A DNA stretch of 64,000 nt from Ancylobacter sp. SL191. GTDB lineage: Bacteria; Pseudomonadota; Alphaproteobacteria; Rhizobiales; Xanthobacteraceae. The notes beneath the pieces were generated by a model. It saw nothing but the letters and a program-made list of their open reading frames with translations. It ran no database searches and had not been told where the DNA came from. Below are positions 16,834 through 25,400 of the stretch, in pieces. Position numbers and translations under genes: made by a program. Each line of letters starts with the position of its first letter. Within the stretch, counting starts at the first letter, position 1. Location of the stretch: the NCBI RefSeq assembly GCF_026625645.1, contig NZ_CP113056.1, positions 3,571,001 to 3,635,000 on the forward strand, written 5' to 3'.

Positions 16834-17847
16834 TTACTGCGCCTTCGCCTTGGCGAGGAAGGAGCCGTCAAAGGTCTTCGACAGGTCGATCGCCGCGCCG
16901 TCGAGCTTCGGGTCCGTGGTGGTGAGCAGGTTCAGCGCGCTCTTCATGCTGGCCTCGTCGATATTGCCATCGGTCGAGTAGGATTCGCGCGAGGCGTTGA
17001 ACGCCTTGATGTACAGCGTCTTGTCACCCAGCCAGTACTCCTCCGGCACGGCGGCGGCGACCTGCTCGGGCGTCGCCTTCTCCAGCCATTTCAGCGTGCG
17101 GTAGAACACGTTGGTAAGGGCCTGCACCGTCTTGGGGTTCTCCTTGATGAAGTCCTCCTTGAGGTACAGCACCGCCGCCGGGTTCATGCCGCCGAACAGC
17201 TGCTCGGTCCCCTGCGTGGTGCGGGTGTCGATCATCACATTGATCAGATCGAGTTCCTGAAGCTTGGAGATGACCGGGTCGAGATGGGAGATCGCGTCGA
17301 TCTCGCCCTTCTGCATCGCCGCCACCGCCGAGGCCCCGCCGCCGACGCCGATGAAGGCCGCGTCGTCCTGCTTCAGCCCGGCCTTGGCGAAGGCGTACTG
17401 CACGAGGATGTGGGTCGAGGAGCCCGGCGCAGTGACGCCGATATTCTTGCCCTTGAGATCGGCAACCGTCTTGATCTTGTCGGCCTCGGACTTGCGCACC
17501 GCCAGCACGATGCCGGGATAGCGTCCGAGGTCGATGACGGCGCGGATGTCCTGCTTCTTCTGCTGCATGCGGATCGTGTGCTCATAGGCACCCGTGACCG
17601 CATCCACCGAGCCGCCGACCAGCGCCTGCAGCGACTTGGCGCCACCGCCGAAATCGTTGATCTCGACGGTGAGGCCGGCGTCCTTGAAATAGCCGAGCCG
17701 CTCGGCCAGCGTCAGCGGGAGATAATAGAGCAGCGGCTTGCCACCGACGCCGATGGTGAGGTTCGGTTTCTCCACATCGGCCGCCTGGGCGGCACCGAGG
17801 GCCGGAAGCAGCAGCGAGGCTGCCAGCAGGATCGTACGTAATTTCAT
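16834..17847 (-). CDS. ABC transporter substrate-binding protein (Nmt1/SsuA-TauA type)
   Basis: A 337-residue periplasmic binding protein with a signal peptide of about 22 residues (MKLRTILLAASLLLPALG..., cleavage near AAQA). The mature protein shows the Nmt1/Thi5-like pattern: LTIGVGGKPLLYYLPLTLAE, GYFKDAGLTVEI, then VADLKGKNIGVTAPGSSTH. Relatives bind taurine, alkanesulfonates, nitrate, pyrimidines or aromatic acids. The ATG follows GGGAGGAA. It is last in an operon after a CoA-transferase, an HMG-CoA-lyase-like enzyme, an ATPase and a permease, which suggests an organic acid as ligand (inferred). Confidence 0.88.
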   Translation of the reverse strand: MKLRTILLAASLLLPALGAAQAADVEKPNLTIGVGGKPLLYYLPLTLAERLGYFKDAGLTVEINDFGGGAKSLQALVGGSVDAVTGAYEHTIRMQQKKQDIRAVIDLGRYPGIVLAVRKSEADKIKTVADLKGKNIGVTAPGSSTHILVQYAFAKAGLKQDDAAFIGVGGGASAVAAMQKGEIDAISHLDPVISKLQELDLINVMIDTRTTQGTEQLFGGMNPAAVLYLKEDFIKENPKTVQALTNVFYRTLKWLEKATPEQVAAAVPEEYWLGDKTLYIKAFNASRESYSTDGNIDEASMKSALNLLTTTDPKLDGAAIDLSKTFDGSFLAKAKAQ

Positions 17848-17883
17848 GGGGTTCCTCCCGTTTCTTGAATGATTAGATGCGGA

Positions 17884-18678
17884 TCAGCCCTGTTCGCTGG
17901 CCGCCTGCGGCCGCCAGACCAGAAGGCGGTTCTCCACCCGCGTGACCACCCAGTCGATGACCAGCACGAAGGCGGCAAGGATGAACATGCCGGCGAACAC
18001 GCCGGTGACGTCGAACACGCCTTCCGCCTGATGGATGAGATAGCCGAGCCCGGCCGACGAGCCGAGATATTCGCCGACCACGGCGCCGACCAGCGCGAAG
18101 CCGACGGCGGTGTGGAGCGAGGAGAACATCCACGACATGGCCGAGGGCCAGTACACATTGCGGAACAGCTGGCGCTCGTTCATCCCCATCATGCGGGCAT
18201 TGGCGAGCACCACGGGGCTCACCTCCTTCACGCCCTGATAGACGTTGAAGAACACGATGAAGAACACCAGCGTGACGCCCAGCGCCACCTTCGACCAGAT
18301 GCCGAGGCCGAGCCACAGCATGAAGATCGGCGCCAGCACCACGCGGGGCAGCGCGTTGACCATCTTCACATAGGGATCGAACACCGCCGCCAGCAACGGC
18401 TTGCGGGCAAACCAGAAGCCGATCAGCACGCCGCCGACCGAGCCGATGATGAAGGCCAGAACGGTTTCGGTCAGCGTGATCCAGAGGTGCTTCCAGATGG
18501 TGCCCGAGACGAACAGCTCGACCACGCGCTGCATCACGTCGAGCGGGGTGGAGAAGAAGAACTCCGGCAGCAGGTACTTGCCACCGATCGGCACGGTGGC
18601 GCCGACATGCCAGACACCGAGCACGGCGATGGCGACCAGAACCTGCAGCAGCAAGAGCTTCAGGGGATGCGTCTTCAC
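17884..18678 (-). CDS. ABC transporter permease (SsuC/TauC type)
   Basis: A 264-residue inner-membrane permease with about six helices. The cytoplasmic coupling loop is VVLANARMMGMNERQLFRNVYWP, the EAA motif of this family. The start codon is GTG (18676-18678) and overlaps the ATPase stop by four bases, so the two are coupled. It pairs with the ATPase upstream and the binding protein downstream. Confidence 0.9.
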   Translation of the reverse strand: MKTHPLKLLLLQVLVAIAVLGVWHVGATVPIGGKYLLPEFFFSTPLDVMQRVVELFVSGTIWKHLWITLTETVLAFIIGSVGGVLIGFWFARKPLLAAVFDPYVKMVNALPRVVLAPIFMLWLGLGIWSKVALGVTLVFFIVFFNVYQGVKEVSPVVLANARMMGMNERQLFRNVYWPSAMSWMFSSLHTAVGFALVGAVVGEYLGSSAGLGYLIHQAEGVFDVTGVFAGMFILAAFVLVIDWVVTRVENRLLVWRPQAASEQG

Positions 18679-19526
18679 GATGCGATCTCCTCGCCTTCGG
18701 TGATGTCGCCATAGGTCTTGGCGACCTCGGCCTTGAGCTGGTTCCAGATCTGCCGGTGCAGCTCATGGAAACGCGGATCGAGACGAATCTCGGAAGCGTC
18801 GCGCGGGCGGGCGAGGTCGATGGGGAAATCGCCGATGATGCGCGCCTCGGGCCCCGCCGACATGATGACCACGCGGTCCGACAGAGCTATGGCCTCTTCG
18901 AGGTCATGGGTGACGAACAGCACCGCCTTGCGGTCCTGCGCCCAGAGCCGCAGCAGGAGCGTGCCCATAATCTGCCGGGTCTGCGCGTCGAGCGGGCCGA
19001 AGGGCTCGTCCATCAGCAGGATCTTCGGATCGCGCACCAGCACCTGGGCGAGGGCCACGCGCTTGCGCTGGCCGCCGGAGAGCTGGTGCGGGTAGCGCTC
19101 GCCGAAGCGGCCGAGGCCAACCTTGGTCAGCCATTCCTGCGCCTGCTCCAGCGCCCGCGCCCGCGGCGTGCCGCCGATCTCCAGCGCGATCGCGACATTG
19201 TCCAGCGCCGTCTTCCACGGCATCAGCGCATCCTGCTGGAAGAGATAGCCGGCCTTGGCGTTGAGCCCCACCAGCGGCTCGCCGAAGATCGCGACCTTGC
19301 CGCCGGCCGGCTTCAACAGGCCCGCCGTGGCGTTGAGCAAGGTGGACTTGCCGCAGCCGGTGGGGCCGACAATGGCGACGAACTCACCCTCGCGCACATG
19401 CAGCGAGGTCGGCGCCACCGCTTTGAAGGTCGGCTTGCCCTTCATGGTGAAGCTGATGCTCACATCGTCCAGCGCTACCGCCAGCGGTGCGCCGTCAACA
19501 GGTGTCCGCAACGCGGAATCCATCAT
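18675..19526 (-). CDS. ABC transporter ATP-binding protein (SsuB/TauB type)
   Basis: A 283-residue ATPase with Walker A GPTGCGKST (residues 54-62), the Q-loop in LFQQDALMPWKT, signature LSGGQRKRV, Walker B ILLMDEPFGPLD and the switch His in VTHDLEEA. This is the nitrate/sulfonate/taurine subgroup. The start ATG (19526, followed by a second ATG) is fixed by AAGGAG five bases upstream. It sits between the HMG-CoA-lyase gene and the permease in one operon. Confidence 0.92.
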   Translation of the reverse strand: MMDSALRTPVDGAPLAVALDDVSISFTMKGKPTFKAVAPTSLHVREGEFVAIVGPTGCGKSTLLNATAGLLKPAGGKVAIFGEPLVGLNAKAGYLFQQDALMPWKTALDNVAIALEIGGTPRARALEQAQEWLTKVGLGRFGERYPHQLSGGQRKRVALAQVLVRDPKILLMDEPFGPLDAQTRQIMGTLLLRLWAQDRKAVLFVTHDLEEAIALSDRVVIMSAGPEARIIGDFPIDLARPRDASEIRLDPRFHELHRQIWNQLKAEVAKTYGDITEGEEIAS

Positions 19527-19548
19527 CTGTTCTCCTTGTCGCGAGGGG

Positions 19549-20496
19549 TCAGGACGCGGCCTGACGCAGAGAGGCGGGAACCGGGTGCAGATCCCCGCTC
19601 CGCCCGGCCTTGGCCACCTGGCCGGGAATGTCGTGGCCGATGAGCGCCGGCAGGCCGCGCGCCAGTGTGAGAAGGGCCGGCAGGTCGACGCCGGTCGCCA
19701 CGCCCATTTCATCGAGCATATGGACGAGATCCTCGGTCGAGATGTTGCCGGTGGCGCCCGGCGCGAAGGGGCAGCCGCCAAGGCCGCCGAGCGAGGCGTC
19801 GAAACGGTCCGCCCCCTCCTCCAGCGCCGCCACCACATTGGCGAGGCCCATGCCGCGCGTGTTGTGGAAATGCAGCGTCAGCGGCACCGTGCCAAAACTC
19901 TGGCGCACCGCCCGCACCAGCCCCGCCACCTGCCGGGGATTGGCCATCCCGGTGGTGTCGGCGAGCGTGACGGAATCCAGCCCGATCTCGAGATAGCGCC
20001 CGACCAGCGCCAGCACCTTCTCCGGCGCCTGCGCGCCCTCGAAGGGGCAACCGAAGGCGGTGGCGATGGAGCCGTTGAGCTTGGCGCGCCCCTTCGCGGC
20101 CACCACGATGGCGCGGAAGCCGTCGAGCGACTGTTCCGGGCTCATGCGCATATTGGCGAGGTTGTGTGTCGCGCTCACCGAGAGGACGAGGTTCAGCTCG
20201 TCGAGCCCCGCCTCCAGCGCCTCCTGCGCCCCGCGCAGGTTCGGCACCAACGCGACATAGGTGACGCCCGGCCGCCGGGTGATGGCGCGCGCCACTTCCC
20301 GCGCATCGGCAAGGTTCGGCACCGCCTTCGGGGAAACGAAGGACGTCACCTCGATCTTCGCCACGCCAGTCTGCGACAGCGCGTCGATCAGCGCGATCTT
20401 GTCGGGCGTGGGCAGGAAGCGCGGCTCGATCTGCAGGCCGTCGCGCGTCACCACTTCCTGAATGTGGACGCGGGCGGGAAGGGTCTCGAAGCTCAC
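19549..20496 (-). CDS. Hydroxymethylglutaryl-CoA lyase-like enzyme
   Basis: A 315-residue TIM-barrel lyase of the HMGL family, which cleaves 3-hydroxy-acyl-CoA esters retro-Claisen fashion (HMG-CoA to acetyl-CoA and acetoacetate in the type enzyme). Seen: VTRDGLQIE near residue 18 (metal/substrate Arg-Asp), LTLHFHNTRGMG (metal His pair) and the cysteine loop GLGGCPFAPGATGN, all conserved in active enzymes. The start is GTG, overlapping the CoA-transferase stop by four bases. Together the two suggest that a free acid is activated to a CoA ester and then cleaved. Candidates are 3-hydroxy-3-methylglutarate or a related tertiary hydroxy-diacid. Confidence 0.88.
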   Translation of the reverse strand: MSFETLPARVHIQEVVTRDGLQIEPRFLPTPDKIALIDALSQTGVAKIEVTSFVSPKAVPNLADAREVARAITRRPGVTYVALVPNLRGAQEALEAGLDELNLVLSVSATHNLANMRMSPEQSLDGFRAIVVAAKGRAKLNGSIATAFGCPFEGAQAPEKVLALVGRYLEIGLDSVTLADTTGMANPRQVAGLVRAVRQSFGTVPLTLHFHNTRGMGLANVVAALEEGADRFDASLGGLGGCPFAPGATGNISTEDLVHMLDEMGVATGVDLPALLTLARGLPALIGHDIPGQVAKAGRSGDLHPVPASLRQAAS

Positions 20497-21746
20497 GCGG
20501 CATCCCCCTGCCCGTCCGGCGCGGCGACGGCGCCCTTGCTGAGCAAGGCGGCAATCTCGTCCGGCGTGTAGCCGATTTCCGCCAGCACGTCGGCGGTGTG
20601 CTCGCCAAGGCGCGGGCCGAGCCAGCTCACCCCGCCGGGCGTCCCGGAGAGTTTTGGCACGATGCCGGGCATGCGCACCTCAGTGCCATCCGGCAGGATC
20701 GAGGGCAGGATCATTTCCCGCGCCTGATATTGCGGGTCGGCGACGATGTCCTCGACCGAATAGATCCGCCCGTTCGGCACATCCGCCGCGTCGAGCGCCG
20801 CCACCACATCGTCGATGGGCCGGGTGCGCGTCCAGTCGGCAATGGCGCCGTCGAGTTCCGAGGCATGGGCGGCGCGGCCGTCATTGGAGGCGAGGCGCGG
20901 GTCGTTGCCGAGGTCGTCGCGACCGATGGCGGTCATCAGCCGCTTGAAGATGGCGTCACCATTGCCGGCGATGACAACGAAGGCGCCGTCCCGCGTCGGG
21001 TAGGTGTTGGAGGGCGCGATGCCCGGCAGCGAGCCGCCCGAGCGCTCGCGCACATGGCCGAGCAGGTCATATTCCGGGACCAGGCTCTCCATCATGTTGA
21101 ACACGCTCTCATAGAGCGAAACGTCCACCACCTGCCCCCCGCCATTGCCGTTCTTGATCGAGAGCAGCGCCATCAGCGCGCCCATCACCGCATGGAGGGC
21201 GGCGAGCGAGTCGCCGATGCTGATGCCGGTGCGGGCCGGCGGGCGGTCCGGGTCGCCGGTGGTGTAGCGCATGCCGCCCATCGCCTCGCCGACCGCGCCG
21301 AAGCCCGGCCGCTCGCGATAGGGCCCGTCCTGCCCGAAGCCGGAAATGCGCACCATGACGAGGTTCGGGTTCACCGCCTTCAGCTGCTCCCAGCCAAGGC
21401 CCCAGCGCTCCAGCGTACCCGGCCGGAAATTCTCGATCAGCACATCGGCCTCGCGGGCAAGGCGGCGCACCACCTCCTGCCCTTCCGGCAGACGCATATT
21501 GATGGCGACGGACTTCTTGTTGCGCGACTGGAGATACCACCAGAGCGAGGTGCCCTTGTGCAGCTTGCGCCATTTGCGCAGCGGATCGCCCTCGCCGGGC
21601 GACTCGACCTTGATCACCTCCGCGCCGAACTCCGCCATCAGCCGGGCGGCGAAGGGCGCGGCGATCAGATTTCCCAGTTCGACCACGCGGATTCCCGCGA
21701 GCGGGCCCTTCTGGGCGGTGGATAGGGGCGGCATGCTGGCCTGCAT
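20493..21746 (-). CDS. Class III CoA-transferase (CaiB/BaiF/Frc family)
   Basis: A 417-residue family-III CoA-transferase. The N-terminal GIRVVELGNLIAAPFAARLM, the VLIENFRPGTLERWG segment and the nucleophile aspartate in GISIGDS (Asp179, equivalent to Asp169 of formyl-CoA transferase) are intact. It moves CoA from a donor such as succinyl-CoA to a carboxylic acid. I chose the ATG at 21746, with GGGAGAAG about nine bases before it; the frame extends to a TTG at 21806. It is first in the operon with the lyase and ABC importer. An inverted repeat (21760-21784) lies just upstream of the ribosome site. Confidence 0.9.
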   Translation of the reverse strand: MQASMPPLSTAQKGPLAGIRVVELGNLIAAPFAARLMAEFGAEVIKVESPGEGDPLRKWRKLHKGTSLWWYLQSRNKKSVAINMRLPEGQEVVRRLAREADVLIENFRPGTLERWGLGWEQLKAVNPNLVMVRISGFGQDGPYRERPGFGAVGEAMGGMRYTTGDPDRPPARTGISIGDSLAALHAVMGALMALLSIKNGNGGGQVVDVSLYESVFNMMESLVPEYDLLGHVRERSGGSLPGIAPSNTYPTRDGAFVVIAGNGDAIFKRLMTAIGRDDLGNDPRLASNDGRAAHASELDGAIADWTRTRPIDDVVAALDAADVPNGRIYSVEDIVADPQYQAREMILPSILPDGTEVRMPGIVPKLSGTPGGVSWLGPRLGEHTADVLAEIGYTPDEIAALLSKGAVAAPDGQGDAA

Positions 21747-21870
21747 CCTGCGGCTTCTCCCGATAGTTTTTCCGCTTCTATCGGTCGAAAGCGCCGCGAG
21801 GTCCAATCATCTTTGGGCATAGATGATGGGATGGCCGTGAATGAGTGAGCGCGGCGCGGCAAGCGCAAGC
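21747..21870 (-). promoter_or_regulatory. Promoter/operator region of the CoA-transferase operon
   Basis: 124 bases between the CoA-transferase start and the end of the protease gene. CCGATA at 21760-21765 is mirrored by TATCGG at 21779-21784 with a 13-base spacer. Its position, immediately 5' of the ribosome site, suits a repressor. No regulator gene is adjacent. Confidence 0.4.
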
Positions 21871-22383
21871 TCACTTCAGATACATCACACTGAACAACGG
21901 ATCCTGTCCCGGGCTGATCTCGAAGATGGTCACGAACTCATGCAGGCTGAAGAGCTGCAGCCTGCCACCCTGACCATTGGCCACCTTCAGGCGGGTGGTT
22001 GTTGGTGCGCCATCGCCCTCGATGCCGTAGACCACCACTGCGTGATTGATCTCATGCGCGCCAGATCCATCGACCAGAGTTATAAGCGGCCCATGGAGAC
22101 GCAGAAGTGCGTCCCACCCCGACGCGGCTATGCACTGCTGATGTTGCTGGTTGAAGGGGCCGCTCTGCCTCCACAGGCTGAGGTCGGCATATGACAAGGC
22201 CGATCCAGTCACCTGTTTGAGAACGAAAGCGCCTCCGAGCCGTCCGGCGGCCTCGGCCATGGTGTAGGGTCGGCTGTCTTTCCAGCCGTAGAGGACCGCG
22301 GTCGCAGCCGCCCAGCAAAGATCAAGGTTGCCTTGGTCCACCGCAGCGATAGGCGGGCGGACGGTAAAGCTGAGACTGGGCAC
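21871..22383 (-). CDS. Papain-fold cysteine protease, small (AvrRpt2/C39-like)
   Basis: A 170-residue protein with a papain-like core: an oxyanion Gln17 and nucleophile Cys23 (DQGNLDLCWAAATAVLYGW), His114 (EINHAVVVYGI) and Asn136 (VANGQGG). The order Q-C-H-N and the 'LCWAA...' helix match the small papain-like cysteine peptidases that include AvrRpt2. There is no signal peptide. I start at GTG 22383 because AGGAG lies 8 bases before it; an ATG at 22422 would overlap the upstream giant gene and has no such site. It is 26 bases after that gene on the same strand, so it is probably its operon partner. A role in processing the giants, or as an effector, is inference. Confidence 0.72.
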   Translation of the reverse strand: MPSLSFTVRPPIAAVDQGNLDLCWAAATAVLYGWKDSRPYTMAEAAGRLGGAFVLKQVTGSALSYADLSLWRQSGPFNQQHQQCIAASGWDALLRLHGPLITLVDGSGAHEINHAVVVYGIEGDGAPTTTRLKVANGQGGRLQLFSLHEFVTIFEISPGQDPLFSVMYLK

Positions 22384-22409
22384 GGCAGTTCTCCTCTCGT
22401 TGGAGATGA

Positions 22410-25400
22410 TCAGAACGACCATGGTGCCGGGCGCGAGATGCTCAGCACCATGGCCTTGGCGTCAGACGGGTTGGGCGTGGCACCGATGGGCTCCAGCGTC
22501 TCCTCGAAGAGATCCCCCAGCGTGGTGATGGGCATCCCCTGGCGCACGAGGACGCGCAGGATGCGCCAGCGCCCGAGCTGTCCTGTCGGCACGGGCGTGT
22601 CGGGTGCTGGCCAGATCGGCGCACCGCACGCGGTGAGGATGGGAGCGCTGCCGCGCACCGTGTTGATGAGCGGCACGACGACGGCCGGCCGTTCGATCAT
22701 CCGGCCGAGGCTGTCATGGGCCGGGATGGTCAGCACGGCGAGCCGCATCTCGTCGACGGAGGAGGAATCCTGGACAGGGTCATCCGGCAGAAGATGCACG
22801 GGGCCGTCGTCGTCGCGCAGCTCGATCCCGCCCCAGCCGGTCACGTCCCTGTTCCGGCGGAGCTCCAGATCGGAAACCGCCACGGTCCGATCCTTGCCGC
22901 CCCGCGCCACGCGGAAATGCGAACTCGGCACGGTGAATTGGCACCAGACGGAGGAGGTGTAGTCCGACAGGCGCAGCGGGCGCACAGTTTGAGGTGCGGT
23001 GCCGCTCAAATGGAGCTTGGCGTCCTCAGTGATGGGCGTCGTCGCGGCGCGCGCTTCCAGCGGCAGGGTGACGATGGCGAGCCAGCCAAGTTCCGCCGCC
23101 GGACCCGGCGTGCGGCCCTGCGTGCGGCGCAGCTGCACGGCGACATCGCCGGTGGGCTGCCAGGTGTCGCCCTTCTCGGGTTTCGCACGGGCGGAGACCA
23201 CGAGGCGCAACGCCGCCACCTCGCCCGGCTCCAACTCGATCGTGCAGAATGCGGCATTGGGCGCGCTGGACGGCGCCCATGCGCTCCTGGCGGGGCCGGG
23301 GTCTTCGTGGCGGAGCACCCAGGCGGAGAGAGTCAGTTGGTTGCCGGCGCGTACCGTTTTGAGCATCACCCTCTGCCCGCGCCTGGCCGCGCGGGCGGGC
23401 GAGCGACCCTTCGGTAGAGGCTCCAGAGCCAGACCCACCTCGCTTATGGCGCCGGCATCCGCCCAGTCGAGCACGATGCCCTCATGGCGTGCGCCGGGCG
23501 CGGTGCTGGTAATGGGAAGTTCCTTGGCACCGGGCTCAAAGGGGGCCGCCTTCAAGCCCTCCGGGTCTTCCTCGCGGCGGAATTTCAGCTTGATCATCGA
23601 CCAGGGCGCGAGATCGCCGCCGCGCGGGGTGACGATGACGCTGGCATGGTTGAACGGGCCGACCGGGTTGCCCCGGTCGAAGCTGTAGCCGATGGGGCCC
23701 TCAAGGCTCAGCGGGATCGCCGCGCCACTATGGGCGCGGCCGGTGCGGATCGGGTCGGGGCCGACTTCCGGCAGGAATTTGAGGTTCGACAGCGGCGTTT
23801 CGCCAAAGGCCGGCCGGGGGTGACGGGCGATCTCGCAGGCGACGGCGAGCCGGTCGCCGAAATGATCGTTGCGGTGCATGGCGCCGGAGAACAGCGCCAG
23901 CAGCGGCGGCACCGAGCCGGACACGTCATCAGCCGTCTCGGTCAGCGGCAGCACCAGCGCGAGCGGCGGGCGCTCGACGGCGCGGCCATTATCGGTGTCG
24001 CGCACCTCATGCGGGATCCAGTCCGCCGGGCCGCCGAGATGGCTTTGAGCCTCCGCCTCCTGCCGGAACAACGGGGCGTAGCGGCTGACGAACCGCACCT
24101 TGAAACGCCAGAGATTCCAGCCGCCGCGCCAGTCGAGATCGCGGGTCAGCACCGGCGGCGCCTCACCGATGCCCGCCACCGCCAGCGCATGGCCGGCCCG
24201 CAGCGGACCGAAGGCGACGCGGCCGACATCGGTGTCCGCGCGGTCGTAAAAGGCATCGCCCGGCCCATCCGCACGGGGCGTGCCGCGCCAAGACCAGCGC
24301 TGCGGCACAAGGCCCGCCGTCTCGCAATAGCGCAGGACGCGGCGGCCCTCATCGCCCAGAACATCCTTCGGCAGGACGAGACTGACGGACCGCTTGTCGT
24401 CGCGTTTTATCTCACGGAGCATGGTTCCGCTCGCGGGGCTGGCGACGGGAAGCTCGCGCGTGGCGACCTCCACGGGGACGACCGCCGCCTGCCCGAGCAA
24501 CCAGTCGGCGCCATCAAGGCGCGCGCGGGAGCAGCTTTCCAAGACCGCCCTGCCGAGACGCTCCTGGTTGGGTCGCCGATTGTCGAAGGGTTTCGCCTCG
24601 GCCTGTATCGCCGCGCGGACACGCAGCTCATAGACATGGCCCGGGAGCAGAGTGGCGGTGATGTGGCCGTCCTTGCGTTTAAACGCCTCCGTCGCATCGG
24701 CCTTCAGGGTCACCCGCGCTTTCGGCCGCTCCAGCACGTCGGCGGTCGCGATGAGAGGTTGGTCGATGCGCCGCCGCTCGGGGAAGACCTGCCACAGCTC
24801 GATGCCGAGCGCGGAGACGGCGGGGTCCGGCAGTTCCTCCTCGCTGCGCCCATCGGCCGGCGGCGCCTTGGCCTGGAGATCGTTCAACTGCCGGGCGATC
24901 TTGCCGCGCAGGGGTGCGTCGGGCGGAAGCGCGAAGAGCGCGCAATTGACCCAGCGCTCCCAGCTATGCCGGTCGATGCTGGGGCCGGCGAGAGTGACCG
25001 TGACGCTGGTGCGGACGGTGCGGTTCGACAGAAGGCGATCCGGCACGACAGCGCTCCCGTTGCGCAGCACCGGCACATCCAGCCCATCCAGCAGCAGCGG
25101 CTCGATCGGCTTGCTGCGTGCGCTGCGCTCGCTGCCGGGCGCACCGGCGGCACTTTCCACACCATCGACGAGAAGGCGCACCGGGCCGGGTTCGACGGTG
25201 ATGTCCGGCGAAGTGGTGGTGAGGTGGAGATAGATGCCCTCCCCGCCCGGCGGGGTGCCCGGCGGCGGAAGGGTGCGCGCGAGATCCCAGGCCTTCTCGA
25301 AATCCGCCCGCAGTTCCTCCTCTGCCAGAGGCGGCAGATCCTTGTAGCGGATGGTCGCGGCGCCGCTGCGGGCGACCTCGACGCGCCACCAACGTTCCTG

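Noticed and set aside
20620..21746. CoA-transferase inactivated, since PGFGAVGEAMGG has no Asp
   Set aside because: The catalytic aspartate of this family lies in the GDS motif, which is present (Asp179), so the enzyme should be active.
22384..22422. Earlier ATG start (22422) for the papain-like protease
   Set aside because: It would overlap the upstream giant gene and lacks a ribosome site, while GTG 22383 has AGGAG at ideal distance.
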